A stretch of 64,000 nt of DNA, from NCBI RefSeq assembly GCF_026213295.1, contig NC_079417.1, forward strand, positions 2,369,713 through 2,433,712. The letters run 5' to 3'. Below are positions 12,434 to 24,300 of this stretch, one piece after another. Position numbers and translations under genes: made by a program. Within the stretch, counting starts at the first letter, position 1. The number at the start of each line of letters is the position of its first letter. Origin of the DNA: Gadus chalcogrammus. Taxonomy: Eukaryota > Chordata > Actinopteri > Gadiformes > Gadidae. A model generated the notes under the pieces. The model was not told the origin of the DNA. It saw only the letters and a program-made list of their open reading frames with translations, and did no database searches.

Positions 12434-12597
12434 CCTGGGAGCCTCAGTCGCACGACAATCTACTCCTGAATCACACTGGTTCTTCTCCACAGCAGCCAGA
12501 GACAACGCTGGAGCCTACAGGGGGAGGGAACACACAATCAAATCAAATCTCAAACTCATCGTCATCATGTTGATTGATTGATGTCATTGTCCCGCCG

Positions 12598-12645
12598 TTC
12601 AAAACAACAACAACAACAACAACAACAACAGCAACAACAGCCCCG
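12598..12645. repeat. (CAA)n trinucleotide microsatellite
   Basis: About 13 CAA/CAG units just upstream of the rapunzel-like gene. Confidence 0.8.
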
Positions 12646-12649
12646 TGCC

Positions 12650-14340
12650 TCCAGTGCTTGGTGCCAGACATTTTCACATGACAGTTAACTCTCAAACACA
12701 ACTTCCTGACAGATTGAGTCTTGTCTGAACTTGCACTTCTACAGTTACAGGCCACACCCTGGGACGCTCATTGTCCGTGACACACAGACTCCCAGCTGAG
12801 CGTCCCTTCGCTCCTCCTCCGACGCACGCAGTCCGCCCAGGTAGACGCACCAGCCGGCACGACCGACCTTTGCGTCAGGAACAATGAAAGCAAACATCAG
12901 ACCGGCTTCGATGTGTGCGCTCTGGGCTTCGACAAGCACTGCGCTCGTTACGCAACACAGCACCCCGCGGCGCTTATTGGGATTTGTGTTAAGGAACCCG
13001 AAAGCAAACACAGCAAACACGTTTAGGGGGATGTGGGTCATTCACACCGATGATGTCACACTCAAAAGGCCAAAACACACACCACAGTGATGATAGCACA
13101 CGGATATCCTTCCATGAGGATCCGTCTGCCAGTTCAGGGAGAGGAGGAACGGCACACCCATATCTGGGTGGAGGCCACCGCCGCCGCCGCCACCACCAAC
13201 ACCCCCTCCCCCAACACCACCACCAGTGCTACACTTGTTCTGGAATAGGAAACATACGTCCTCTGTCATTATAGGCACCAGCCCACCCGTCTATCATCAA
13301 ATTCACGATGAGAGTTGGCAGACACAACTTGGTGTTTAGTTGTGCGTAGCGTAACAATACCGATGTGTTAGAAGGCCCCTTTTTTTTGCTTCACTACTGG
13401 TATGTCTTAATGGGTGGACCAGTAATTGGTGCAGTGTGAGGAAATCAATGGTGTCTTTTTACATGACTGCATGAGGGCTGATCACTGATCAGATCCGGCT
13501 TGTTCGATCACAAAACTACTACACTGTATTTTCTTTCACAATCTTGCATGAGCCGGGCGATTGGAACGAGACGAGGCAAAGTGATCTTAAAATGGAGGAT
13601 AGACTTTTACAGCAGAACACATTTTTGGCCGCTTTTGGAGGTGGGCATTGTAATTGGAAAAATGAAATAAAAACACAATAATACAAAATACAATACTTAC
13701 TGGGAAATTATCTTGGTTTTGTCTTGGAAATATCTTCCCTGGGCCAAAAAACGGTTGTTCTTCACCGTTTGACCAGATTAAAGAGGTCCTCAAGTGAGAA
13801 AGAAAAAGGCGAGTCCCTTCATGGCACTTGCTCAACTACGCATGTAAGAAAACCTGGACTTTGCTGTTCAAATTCCTCAAATTACAAATGCACAACTTTC
13901 ACCAAAAGCAGCCGGCTTTACCGTGTACTCTAATGACTAATTATTGACCACATTAAAGTAGAAAACAACCTTTAGAGCACTCCCAGACAACAGCAGACAA
14001 CCCTGAGCTACAGAACATCTACTCTCCATATCCCTGCTTTATGTTTGCCTCAAACAGTTCTCATTGTGCTATGTCACCAAGTTAACAGTAGATAGGCAAC
14101 CATTATTCAAATGAGAGTCTCACATTTCCCCGAGCATAGGCAGTTCCCACGCAAGGCCATCAAAAAAACAGGAGAAAAAAACCCTCATAAATCCAAGAGA
14201 ATCCTAGATAAATTTGAATAATTTAGGGAAATTGACAAGCGTAAATAGTAGAATCAGGTACAAACTCACCGGCTTTCTGGCAAAATATCCAATGGAGTTG
14301 AGTCCAGCAGCCAGTAGTCCAGCTGTGTGTTAGAGCACCA
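12650..14340. other. Intergenic sequence, no gene recognised
   Basis: No domain-bearing ORF and no splice-consistent exon chain were found. The stretch contains a short CCG/CCA-rich segment (about 13175-13225). Confidence 0.45.
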
Positions 14341-14366
14341 GGCTCTTTGGGATGTATATATACTCT

Positions 14367-14735
14367 CTCCCCCCCCCCCCCCCCCTTTTCCCACACTCTC
14401 TCTAGCTCTCTCTCTCTCTGGTGCTGTCTCTCGCTCCCTCTGTCGTCACTCCCCCTTTTGGAACTCCTCCATCTTCGGGGAGCATTCCACTGAGCCCACT
14501 CCAGGGATGGGGGGGGGGGCGGGGGGGGCACGAGACAGATAACATCCTACACCCCCCATACAGGGGCACCTGTATGGGGGCTTTCTCTCTCTCCCCCTCT
14601 CTCTCTACTTTAGTAAGACCTCTAGCTCTCTCTCTCTCCCTCCCTCCCTCCCTCTCACTCTCCTTCTTCTTACCTCTTTATCCCTCTCTCTCTTTACCTC
14701 TTTATCTCTCTCTCCCTCTCTCCAGCTCTGTATCC

Positions 14736-14793
<58 letters not shown>

Positions 14794-14868
14794 GTGCAAG
14801 TGTGAGCCGATAAAGACAGACAGAGGAACATGATAGAGAGACAGAGGGATTGTCAGGGAAAGTGGAGT

Positions 14869-14904
<36 letters not shown>

Positions 14905-14965
14905 TAATGGCACGCACTGACACTGCGGGCAGCGACCCCCCCCCCCCCCCCCCCCCCCCCTCCAC
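14367..14965. repeat. Poly-C, (CT)n and (GA)n low-complexity cluster
   Basis: Poly-C runs at about 14370-14386 and 14937-14960, long (CT)n/(CCCT)n at about 14580-14790, and (GA)n at about 14871-14901. Opposite-polarity CT and GA arrays lie within 100 bp of each other, so hairpin or triplex (H-DNA) formation is possible. Confidence 0.9.
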
Positions 14966-15283
14966 TCCTCTGAGGTTACCATGGCAACCACCCGGACACT
15001 ACCTTTCGTCCTGAGCATGCTGGGAAAGTTTAAGCGCGATCAACACGTTTATTTATATTCATTATCTCCGCAACAGCGATTTCCCGCTCTCATCTGGACA
15101 TCTGATCCCTACCCAACACCTCAAGTGATCTGGGTCGGGGGGAGGGGGGTGGTGGGGGGGTCTAGTGGTAGCCATGGCGACCGCCGGTTTGGGGGAATCG
15201 GTCTGTCACAGCTGCTCAGTGGAACCGAAGTCTAAAGGAGAACCTGTGTTCTGGGATCATACCATGACAGTGAGGGCCTCGTA

Positions 15284-15332
15284 ACACACACGCACGCACG
15301 CACGCAGCCACGCACGCACGCGCACACACACA

Positions 15333-15387
<55 letters not shown>

Positions 15388-15447
15388 GCACGCACATAGC
15401 ACAAGCACGCACCGACAGACAGACAGACAGACACACACAGACACAAA
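15284..15447. repeat. (CA)n microsatellite with ACGC and ACAG variants
   Basis: An interrupted CA array runs through CACG units and then a short (ACAG)n tract. It ends about 20 bp from the MADF-like exon. Confidence 0.9.
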
Positions 15448-15466
15448 TGAGCAACAACATGCCAAC

Positions 15467-15541
15467 GTCGTAAAGGACAGGTTGCTCCTCCAGCAAGCGA
15501 ATTAAATTCTCCTCCCTCTCCTCGGACCAGAAGTCTGCCAT
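15467..15541 (-). pseudogene. MADF-domain N-terminal exon fragment
   Basis: Minus strand: ATG at 15541, 25 codons, then a GT at 15466-15465. The peptide MADFWSEEREENLIRLLEEQ, followed by PVLYD, matches the opening helix of a MADF (Myb/SANT-like) domain, including the conserved WSEE...LI.L.E..P.LYD pattern. Such domains occur in transcription factors and in the accessory protein of PIF/Harbinger transposons. A 100-bp imperfect inverted repeat built from TTGCAACG motifs lies next to it at about 15655-15762. I found no exon with the rest of the domain, because the downstream intron is a CA array and the next unique sequence is unrelated. It is most likely a relic of a Harbinger-type element; a real first exon is possible. 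Confidence 0.4.
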
Positions 15542-15779
15542 CTTCGGATATTTGTATGCTGGAGTGGACAGTACGGTACCGGGACGGAGTAAGGCCGTGA
15601 CATACAAGTTGTTCTGTGCTGTGATTGGCTGAAGAGAAATAGTTAAATCGCCGCGTTCTAAAACCTTGCAACTCCTTGCGACGCCTTGCAACGGCTTGCA
15701 ACGACCCGTTCACACCGGCCCTGCGACGTTCTAAAACCGTCTCGTTGCAAGCCGTTGCAAGGTGAATCTTTGGTCTGAA

Positions 15780-16590
15780 CTGGGTGTTTCATGTGACGTA
15801 ATCTGGTTTCACATTCCGTTTCCGTGTTGTCTGTAGTTTGGTTTGGGCCTGTTTTACTTGACCCCCTGGTGAAATGTTGTGATGTATCTTTGTTCGTATT
15901 TTTATTACAAATATATATGACCACTTATTGTCAACAGTATTGTGTGCTTTTTGCATCTAAATATCTCATCTGCCTTAGACGCAAACTCTGATAGAGAAAT
16001 GACGACAACTCTCAAGTCGATTTGAACACATGACTACGCCTTAAACAGTAAAAAACATCCACTACTGACACTCATCCTCTGGATACCTATGATTTGAATA
16101 TGACACCGGGCACCACACTGGCAGAGTGTGTTTGTTCAAGGGAAAACCTGTTCCAGAGGTAAACACGGCCGCACAACTAACAAGCACACGACAAAGTCAA
16201 CACAACATCGTTCGGCTCTAATGGTTTTCAAACCAAACCGGATATTAAGTCTTCTAACAGCATTCCCTTCTCCCTTCGGGCCTGAGGATTATCAAGGGCC
16301 CCGTGTTACACAATACACCATCACCCTAAGACCACTAATGGACAAGGAAAACCTCTTCCTGAACCTTGAGAAGAAACACAGAAGAGGGATCCCTTCACAT
16401 GGGACAGTTAGCCGTTAGGAGCACAAAAGACGGCCAAATGGGAAGACACAAAATGGCAGCACAAATAAAAGGAAAACTGAAGTTCAGTAATGAGTTCCTA
16501 GTTCTGGTGTATTCGCAAATACATGACTTCGCGTCGGACGGTTCACGCCTCCACGTCGTCCATTAATTCCTGATAATGGACACCTCGTCG
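15780..16590. other. Intergenic sequence, no gene recognised
   Basis: No supported gene. The plus-strand ORF of about 96 codons at 16128-16418 lacks any recognisable domain or coding-like composition. Confidence 0.45.
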
Positions 16591-16593
16591 GGC

Positions 16594-16983
16594 ATTATCC
16601 CTTACTTATTACACGGGTCTTTTCAACGTTCCGTTCACTTGCATGGGCACTTCACAACTTCCGGCGGTCAATTATTTTTGGATAATTGACCGTTGCCAAT
16701 GAATAAGGACCGCTGTCAAGGTAAACAAAATTACTTTTTGCCTTTGGTATCACTCCGCACGTAGTCTCGCAAAGCCAGACCAAACTACTCCGCACGTAGT
16801 CCGGTAACTTGTTATAAGCGGGATATCACTATCAACCCAAGCGCTGTCGGGTGCTAAGCGACGACGTCAACGTCTTGGGCGGACTATTTCTCTGCTGATC
16901 AACATTATGAATGCTGGTAACAAGTACATTGTAAATACATTGTTTCGTTTTGGGAAGTAGCCGTGTAATAAGCGGGATAATGT
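16594..16983 (+). mobile_element. MITE, copy B, with terminal inverted repeats
   Basis: The left end CATTATCCCTTACTTATTAC is matched in inverse by the right end (GTAATAAGCGGGATAATG, ending near 16981). The body is nearly identical to the truncated copy at 8768-9090. There is no coding capacity, so it is a non-autonomous DNA element. I could not fix the target duplication. Confidence 0.7.
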
Positions 16984-16999
16984 ATAGAACTGCGCCGGT

Positions 17000-17820
17000 C
17001 ATTATCGACAAATAAGCCCCTTCATGGCGAAGCAAGACCCCTCCGCTGCGCGTCGGTGTCCTGTTCGCCCTGTCGGGGCTTATTTTCTCGATAATGACCG
17101 GCGTTCTATATATAAACCTTTAGGGAACTTTCAAATAAAACCAAAGCGCTATATTTCTAAAGAATTTAAATGGAATATATATTTATTAACGAATAGTAGT
17201 ATTTAATTTCATTGGTTGTATTTGCATGCAGGTGGTTTTGTCGCATGTCTTCTATGTGTTGTATTTGTGTCTTTACCACTGCTGTGAAGCGAATGTTCCT
17301 TTAGGGACAAATAAAGTACTGAAATGAACAGAAATGAACTGAAATGAACTGAATACAAGATGGCTGTTCCAGATAGAGGAATAACAACCACCTCAGTGGA
17401 AATTAGTCAGTATTTCTGCATTTATTTTGAAAAGAAAGAAAACCACAGCACATGATTAAATATATTTAGAGAATCAACATAGCAAAGTTAGAAAAAACCT
17501 TTTTTAAAATGTACAGGATATTAACAACGGCAGGCCTTTCACACTGCTGTAGGTAAGATGGGAGCGTCTCAGAGAGAAAATTTAAAAAAACGTCAACAAC
17601 CCAAAAATATGTCCCCTGAGAATTGTGGCGTTCACGCATGGGATCGATTCGCTGGTCCAATCACAGAAGAGTCTCCCTGAACGGTTGGGCATCATTGGTT
17701 GTCTCGTACAGAGGTCAGGGCGCAGTCAACTGGAACCGATTTTCCCTCGATTTCACTCGAACCGATAGCTTACGGGTGGCTACAGGTCAGATGCCAACTC
17801 TTAAATCGTACCTACAGCCC
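17000..17820. other. Intergenic sequence, no gene recognised
   Basis: Contains an inverted pair (GTCATTATCGACAAATAAGCC near 17000 and its complement near 17080) that probably belongs to a second MITE end. No gene was found. Confidence 0.4.
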
Positions 17821-17822
17821 CT

Positions 17823-18100
17823 CATACAGTTCCCATATTATACCACCAGGTGTGAGCGTGATAAGCCGTTTTGAAAATCTGCCTCTTCCTGTGTTTCAGT
17901 GACATCACAAGTGGGTGTGTCCACCTAGATGTGTGCCGGATAGATGAGCAACATTTGCTACGGTCCACTGGGTAGGCTGGTAGACTGATTTATCCAGCAC
18001 ACATCTAGTTGGACACGCCCGCTTGTGATGTCACGAAATCACACAAAGAGACAGATTTTCAAAACGGCGTGCAGCGGCTAACCCCCCTCACATCCGGCGC
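17823..18100. mobile_element. Hairpin MITE related to the piggyBac-like element at 41.1 kb
   Basis: Starts CCCATATTATACCACCAGGT as does the 41079-41253 element, and contains the CACCTAGATGTGTGCCGGAT block with its inverse (ATCCAGCACACATCTAG) about 60 bp later. The two arms make a foldback. No coding capacity was seen. Confidence 0.6.
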
Positions 18101-18304
18101 TCTGACATGGGACTTCTTAAGGGACGACGAAACAACCCAGGATTAGTGTAAAGCCCCCCGTGAGCCCGCATCCACACCAAGTGTGCGTCAGCGGGGAAAA
18201 AAACAAACAAACAAACAAACACTCCCATCCATTAAATTAACCCCTTCTACGCCTACCCCCAGACCCCACGGACCGCCCCCCCCCCACGGCCCCAGGGCGG
18301 GGCC

Positions 18305-21300
18305 TCAGGACTGGGGCCCGCTCATGCCCGACGGCTGGGTGTCCTGGAGGAAGTGGGCCAGGTCCAGGTGGTCGGGGGGGTTCTGCCCCGTGGCTCTGCG
18401 GGCGTGGTAGCGCTTGGACGCCGCCCGCCACGCCTCCCGCTGGGCACTCTGCGTCTCCTCGGGGAGCTCCAGGATCAGCTTCCTTCGCTTCCTGCTGCTG
18501 CTGTTCATGTGGTGATGGTGCATGCTGCTGCTGTTGTTGTTGCTGTTGTTGTTGTTGTTGTTGTGGGTGCTGGTGGTCATGGAGGCGGGCATGAAGCAGG
18601 CGGAGGCGGAGGCGCCCAGTGGGTGGAGTTGCCCCTGGGGGGGTCTGTGGGCGCGGAGGCGGGCCATCTTGCGGGCGTAGTAGCGCCGCGATGCCGCGCG
18701 CCAGGCCTCGCGCTTCAGCCGCTGCGCCTCGTCGGGCTCCAGCCGCTGCCTGCTGGAGGGGGCGGGGAGCACACGTTAAGTAAAGTTATCCTTTATTGTC
18801 CCTTTTTGGGGGGGAATTATTTTCTCTGCTTTTAACCCATCTGGGAGCCGGTGAACACATGGGGGCCCACCAGAACACCCGGAGCAGCCGCAGTGCGCCG
18901 GGGTTGTTTTCAATGAAAATAGTTAAACGCGGTTCATATTGCCATTTCAAAAAGGGATATTTCTCTAGCGCAAGAGAGGAAAATGTAAATGTCTTGGCAA
19001 CACTGCCGCCTGCTGGATGCGTTTGGTGCTGGAGGCAGCGCTCTTCCTCCGCCCACTTCGTTTTGACTCGATCTCGCGTTGGTTTGACTGCTGACCTCCG
19101 CTACCGAGCCGACCGCATGAGAACCATGAGACATAAACAAAATAAAAGTTGGGGGAGCAGAAATTGCGGATCGCAATTTAAAATTAACACTTCATTGATT
19201 TGTAATATGAGAGTAATTAGTAAGAAAATTTGAAAAAAATCATTATTTACTAAACATAGAGAAATTATATATAATATAATTATCACCATCTTGCCTATAT
19301 TATATATTAATTTAATATGGGTGGAAAACACCGAGTTCCCAAAGGACTGCAACATCAACAGCAAGTACTCGACTAAAGAGGACAGTAAAACCCTTTACAA
19401 ATAATAACAGTATCTTGCTGGTATCATTTATTTGTTAATGCCGTAACTCAAGTTACTGGCATAATGCTGTAAAGTAAATGAATACATGCTGTAAATAATG
19501 CTGGATGTAGCTGTAATACTTTTACACTGAGATTCTACCGCAAATATAAATGAAAGGAGCCTAACGATGTAAACATTATTTTGCTGGATGCTGTAAACAG
19601 TTCGTTACTATGATATATACACAATTCTGTAAACAGACACAACAAAACCAATTAGGATAATCTCACAAACCATAAAACAGAAGTTCTATTGGGCAAGGCA
19701 TTTATTAAGGCAGTATTACTCACATGCGTCAAAGGCAAACTTGTTGTTCATGTATTTTAAACATTACAATTACACATAAAATCTTGCAGAGATCCCAACA
19801 GTTAGTATCTTAAAATGGACGTAACATAACAAAAAAAAAGATTTACGTGATGTTGAAATGATTAAAAAATGTTTTTTTTTCCAAAATAATCTATGTGCAA
19901 GGTGTGTTTATTTCTGAATAATTACTTGAAAGTGTTGAAAATGTTGAAAATAATTGCCATGTGCCTTTGCAAGGCAGGCGTCTGGCCGATGTTACTCTGA
20001 GTATGTTACGGCCGGGGAGAGCCGTTGAAGGGGGGCAAAGAGGCCAAAACAAAAAATAGGGTTAGGAAGGGCGGCCAGCCGCATCTACTCCTTGCAACCA
20101 ATCACAAATCGGCTATTTCTTTTAACGTTCTAAGCAAATGAGCCTTCAGCTGACTAGAAGGCTCATTTGTATCACATTTAAGCAGCACGCACCATGAATG
20201 AACGTTACTTTATAAAGTTGAACTTTGTCTGCACGTTTGATAAAAAGTTTAGAAGCATTGCACTCTGCTGACACACTGTTAAGTGTCTAGTTTTTAGTTT
20301 TGTGATCCTCTCTAATGCGCCTCCACACGACGCTTCACCCGAGTATGTTGTGTAGGCCTACGCTTTAGAAAAGACATGCATGTGCGGGTGCACTGCGCGC
20401 GTTTATGAATGCGCGTTCATGTTTGCCTCCCTGGTGAGCTCGGCCAGGAAACGCTACTGCACGCAACAGCAGTGCGTCTGTCTGTCTGTCTGTGTTTTTA
20501 ACAAGAGGAACATTTTCCTTTTGTTTTCTAATCTGGCCGTGGAGGGCACAGCATAAAGACTGAAATGAACAGTGAACGAATCACACAAACAGCCAGTCAA
20601 AGTCCCTCAGGCGTCTCAGCAAGGCGGACACATGCACATCCTTTTTTTTCTTTCTGGAGGGAACCTTGGTCCCATGGGTGGGGTTCAGTCCAAGGAAACA
20701 TCTGAAATCACAACAAAACGTTCATTTCTTTGTCCCACATGTAAAACTAGAAAAAAAAACTCAGAAAGGGAGAACGCCTTCATTATTACGGAGATATTGT
20801 ACCAAAGTGAAATAAACTCGCGTCTGAATAAGTTGTTATTTAAACCTATGCAATATGATTCACGCGAGTTGTAGATAATGTTCCTAACGTCTGTACCGTG
20901 AGAAGGCGCTCACCTCTGGATGAACTCGAGCGTGCACGACGCCCCCTCCTGGAAGACTAGGTTAAAGGCATAGTACGCCGTCAACAAGGCCGCCACCCCG
21001 GCCACGAAGCCTGGGTGGGGCGACACCACCACCTTGCCCTCCATGCTCAGCATCCACTTCCGCGACGTCAGCATGTCACCTGGAACAACACGGTGAGATG
21101 AAAACCGGATCTCCATGAACTTTATTGGTTTTTAATACCAGTGCCATACATTAAGGGTGGGAAAGGGTAGCTGAATTAATAATACTCATCAAGCAAACCT
21201 TAAACAGTAAATACAATTGAAAAGTGAAAAACGCTGCAGACAACTTGTGCAGTCTCGCAACGTTTTTGAAAGACAGGTTTTCTCGCCAGGTTTGCTTGAC

Positions 21301-24300
21301 AATGCGATATACTCCTGCACAAGTACTCGCTGTGATTTTGCCCGTGTATTAGGTTTTCAGATTCTTAGTGTGGTGTCCAGGATTCCGACCGAACATAGAT
21401 GGGATCACGCAAACAGCCATCAGCCTGACCGGTGAAGCTACCTAACACGATGAGCCGTGGGGAGTCTGGGAGCCTCAAGGCCTGTTCCACCTCCTCCACC
21501 GTCGCCAAGACCTAGACGGCGGAACAAAAGAGTAAACCGTGAGCAGACGGTGGATCAAAACACATTATGACATCCAAAAGTGAATAAACGTCCCGCTTAC
21601 ATCAGCCTCAAGAATGAGTCCCTCCACCTCCTCGTCCAAGTACGCCATGAGGAGCAGGATGGCACACGGGCCGAAAGCCGACTCCTCGCTGCTCTCGAAC
21701 CTCCTCAGGATGTCCTGTATCCGGACCGTGTCCGCGCCGTCCGGCTTATTCTGGAAGAAACTAATGATCAGCTTCCCCTTCTCAGCCACCGCCTGCTCCA
21801 TCTTCTCCAGGACACCGACGCCGGTGAGCAGCTGGAAGTGTTTGTACAGTCCTATGGGCGTGAACAGGTAGGGCCAGTCCGCCTTCAGGTCCACGACGGG
21901 CGGGGGCGGGCAGGCGTCGACGGCCTGGCGTTGGAGAGGGTACGTCGCCTCCATGAGGGGCCCGATTTGTCCCCGCCCCGCCGCGGCCGGGCCCTCGGCG
22001 CCAAACAGCTCCTTCATCTCCCGCTGTTTCCTCCTGAGCAGCGCGTCCGTTTCTGGCGCGCGGACCGCCGCTTCCTCCGCCGGCGGTTCTGGCGCGCGGG
22101 CCGCCGCGTCCTCCACCGGCGCCGTGGGGGGTCTCTTGGGCCTCCGGTGCCTCACCAGGGTGTTGCCGCGGTTGACGTGCTCGACCCGGGTCTTGATCTG
22201 CGTGACGAGGGACACGTAGCCGCTGCCGATTCTCGTGCCGTCTCTCAGCACGTCGGCGAAGCTGTTGGGGTACTCGCGCACGATCTTCTTGGCGACGGCG
22301 ACGCAGTTGGCCCTGGTGGGGTTCAAGTCCTTCAGCCGCATTTGGTCCACGAGGATTCGGACCATCTCCCTGCGGCTCTTCGGAGACGGGCGGTCGTTGA
22401 GCGCAATGGCGGTTGTGATGCAAGCAGGCATCCTGGTCCAAGGAACCACAAAGTTGTCGGGCCAGGAGCTTAGATCGAGAGTGGACCCGTTGGGGCTCCC
22501 CCCGCCTGGGGGGCTGCTGGCCGTGACCGAGGGGCTGGAGGGGTGGAACTCCTCGTTGGTCTGGTCGCCAGCAGTGATGGCCACATACTCATCTAGAACA
22601 AGTGAAAAAAGTCTTTACGTTTGACTTGTTTGTGTGCTTTATAAGTATGAGGTAAATGGATTTGTAAAGAGTTTTTCTAACCAGTGGCCACTCAAAGCAC
22701 TTTACAATATTTCCTAACATTCACCCATTCATGCACCCGTTCACACACCGATCGTCGGGAGCAGTCAGGGTGAGGCGTCTCGCTCAGGGACACCTCGACA
22801 CTCAGCTAGGAGGAGCCGGGGATCGAACTAGCAACCTTCCGGCTACCAGCCAAACCCGCTCTACCCCCTGAGCCACATGCCTCCTGGTGAATCCCGGGAC
22901 ATACCTTCAACACGCCAGGTTCGGAGCAGCTTGCGACACTGCAAAGGGGTGAGGATGTCGTGCAGATCCACCATTCGGACAAAGTGCAGGTCCTCTTCAG
23001 ACTCAACTCCTATATCTAACAGCTTGTTCAGAAGGGTCTGCAGCTTCTTCTCCGGGAGGGACGGCAACGCTGCCAACACGGCGGGGGTCATGTCCTCCGC
23101 CGTCTCGGACACGTCACCAATCTGGGAAAGTGAGGTGAAATATGATCAAAGCTGTGCCATAAATCAAGGAGGGGCTCGATGCAAAGATGAAACTACACAT
23201 TGGCTTTGACTTAACAAGAAATCGCTCTTGTGACCGTTTAAAAAATTAAAGTTGTCTGATTAGATTTACATAACTGTTGCATGCAAGGTTACGAGAAACA
23301 TGCAGTTCTCGAGACACCGGACTAGCTTAGTGGGCTAACATAACGTTACAGGTGAAGGATGGTTTAGCTCATGGCTAAATTAGTCATCTGCTTCTAACTT
23401 ATATTTCTCCTGGGAGACCCCGTGTGTGCTGCCGGTGTGTACACACCTCCATTAACACAATGACCAAAGTTTCAAGCAAGGTTTTCTACCAACTTATTTA
23501 TCACTGCAATGAAAAAAAAGGTTGTTCCAAACCCAACGCTCGCATGCATTATCTGAATACGAGTAATTTCGAAACCAAAGTTAGTGGTGCAGTCATTTCG
23601 CTACACTCTGCGTTTCACTACGCTCATGGACTTAACCTGGTACATATATAAAGCAACTTCATAATTCATCGTAATACTATGGAAAGGAGCACACATCTCT
23701 CACCCTGTGAGGAGGACGTCCGTCCGTCATCCGCCTCGCTCTCGGTGTGTCCGGTGTCGTCGCGGATCGTGGTGGGTTTCGTCGCCTGTGTTGAATGGCG
23801 TTCAACACTTACAAATGCTCCCAACTTTATAGACAATTGTATATATTTTAGCATTGAATAAACGCATTTAATGGAGTAATGTACCAATATTTGAATATTA
23901 GCTTCACCATTAGAGAACAAAAACGTGTGTCGTTGCATTTATTTGTTTTCACCGGTAAGGGACCGTCTTCACATGTGACTTTCGGGTTAACCATTCAAAA
24001 AATTAGAGTTGTCTGATTAGATTTACATAACTGTTGCATGCAAGGTTACGAGAAAAATGCAGTTCTCGAGACACCGGACTAGCTTAGTGGGCTAACATAA
24101 CGTTGAAAAAATACCAGTAAATATTGCCTTTAAATCTTCTAACTGTAACTCACTGCAGGAAGCAAGACAATTATAGTATGAAAAGTATTGCATTATTGAA
24201 TATTAAGTTACTGTTGGATTTGACTGTAGAAAACCCAGCCATTTGCTACTGTGTACAATAGAGGCTTTGTTCAACTATTGTGGTTAAACTCTCATTATTC

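Noticed and set aside
14605..15018. 137-aa Arg/Glu and Ser/Leu repeat ORF
   Set aside because: Low-complexity CT/GA and poly-C translation.
21580..22473. 297-aa plus-strand ORF
   Set aside because: Antisense shadow of the large SAMD3-like exon.
22640..22890. tRNA gene
   Set aside because: The A and B boxes belong to the head of a SINE found in three copies, not to a free tRNA.
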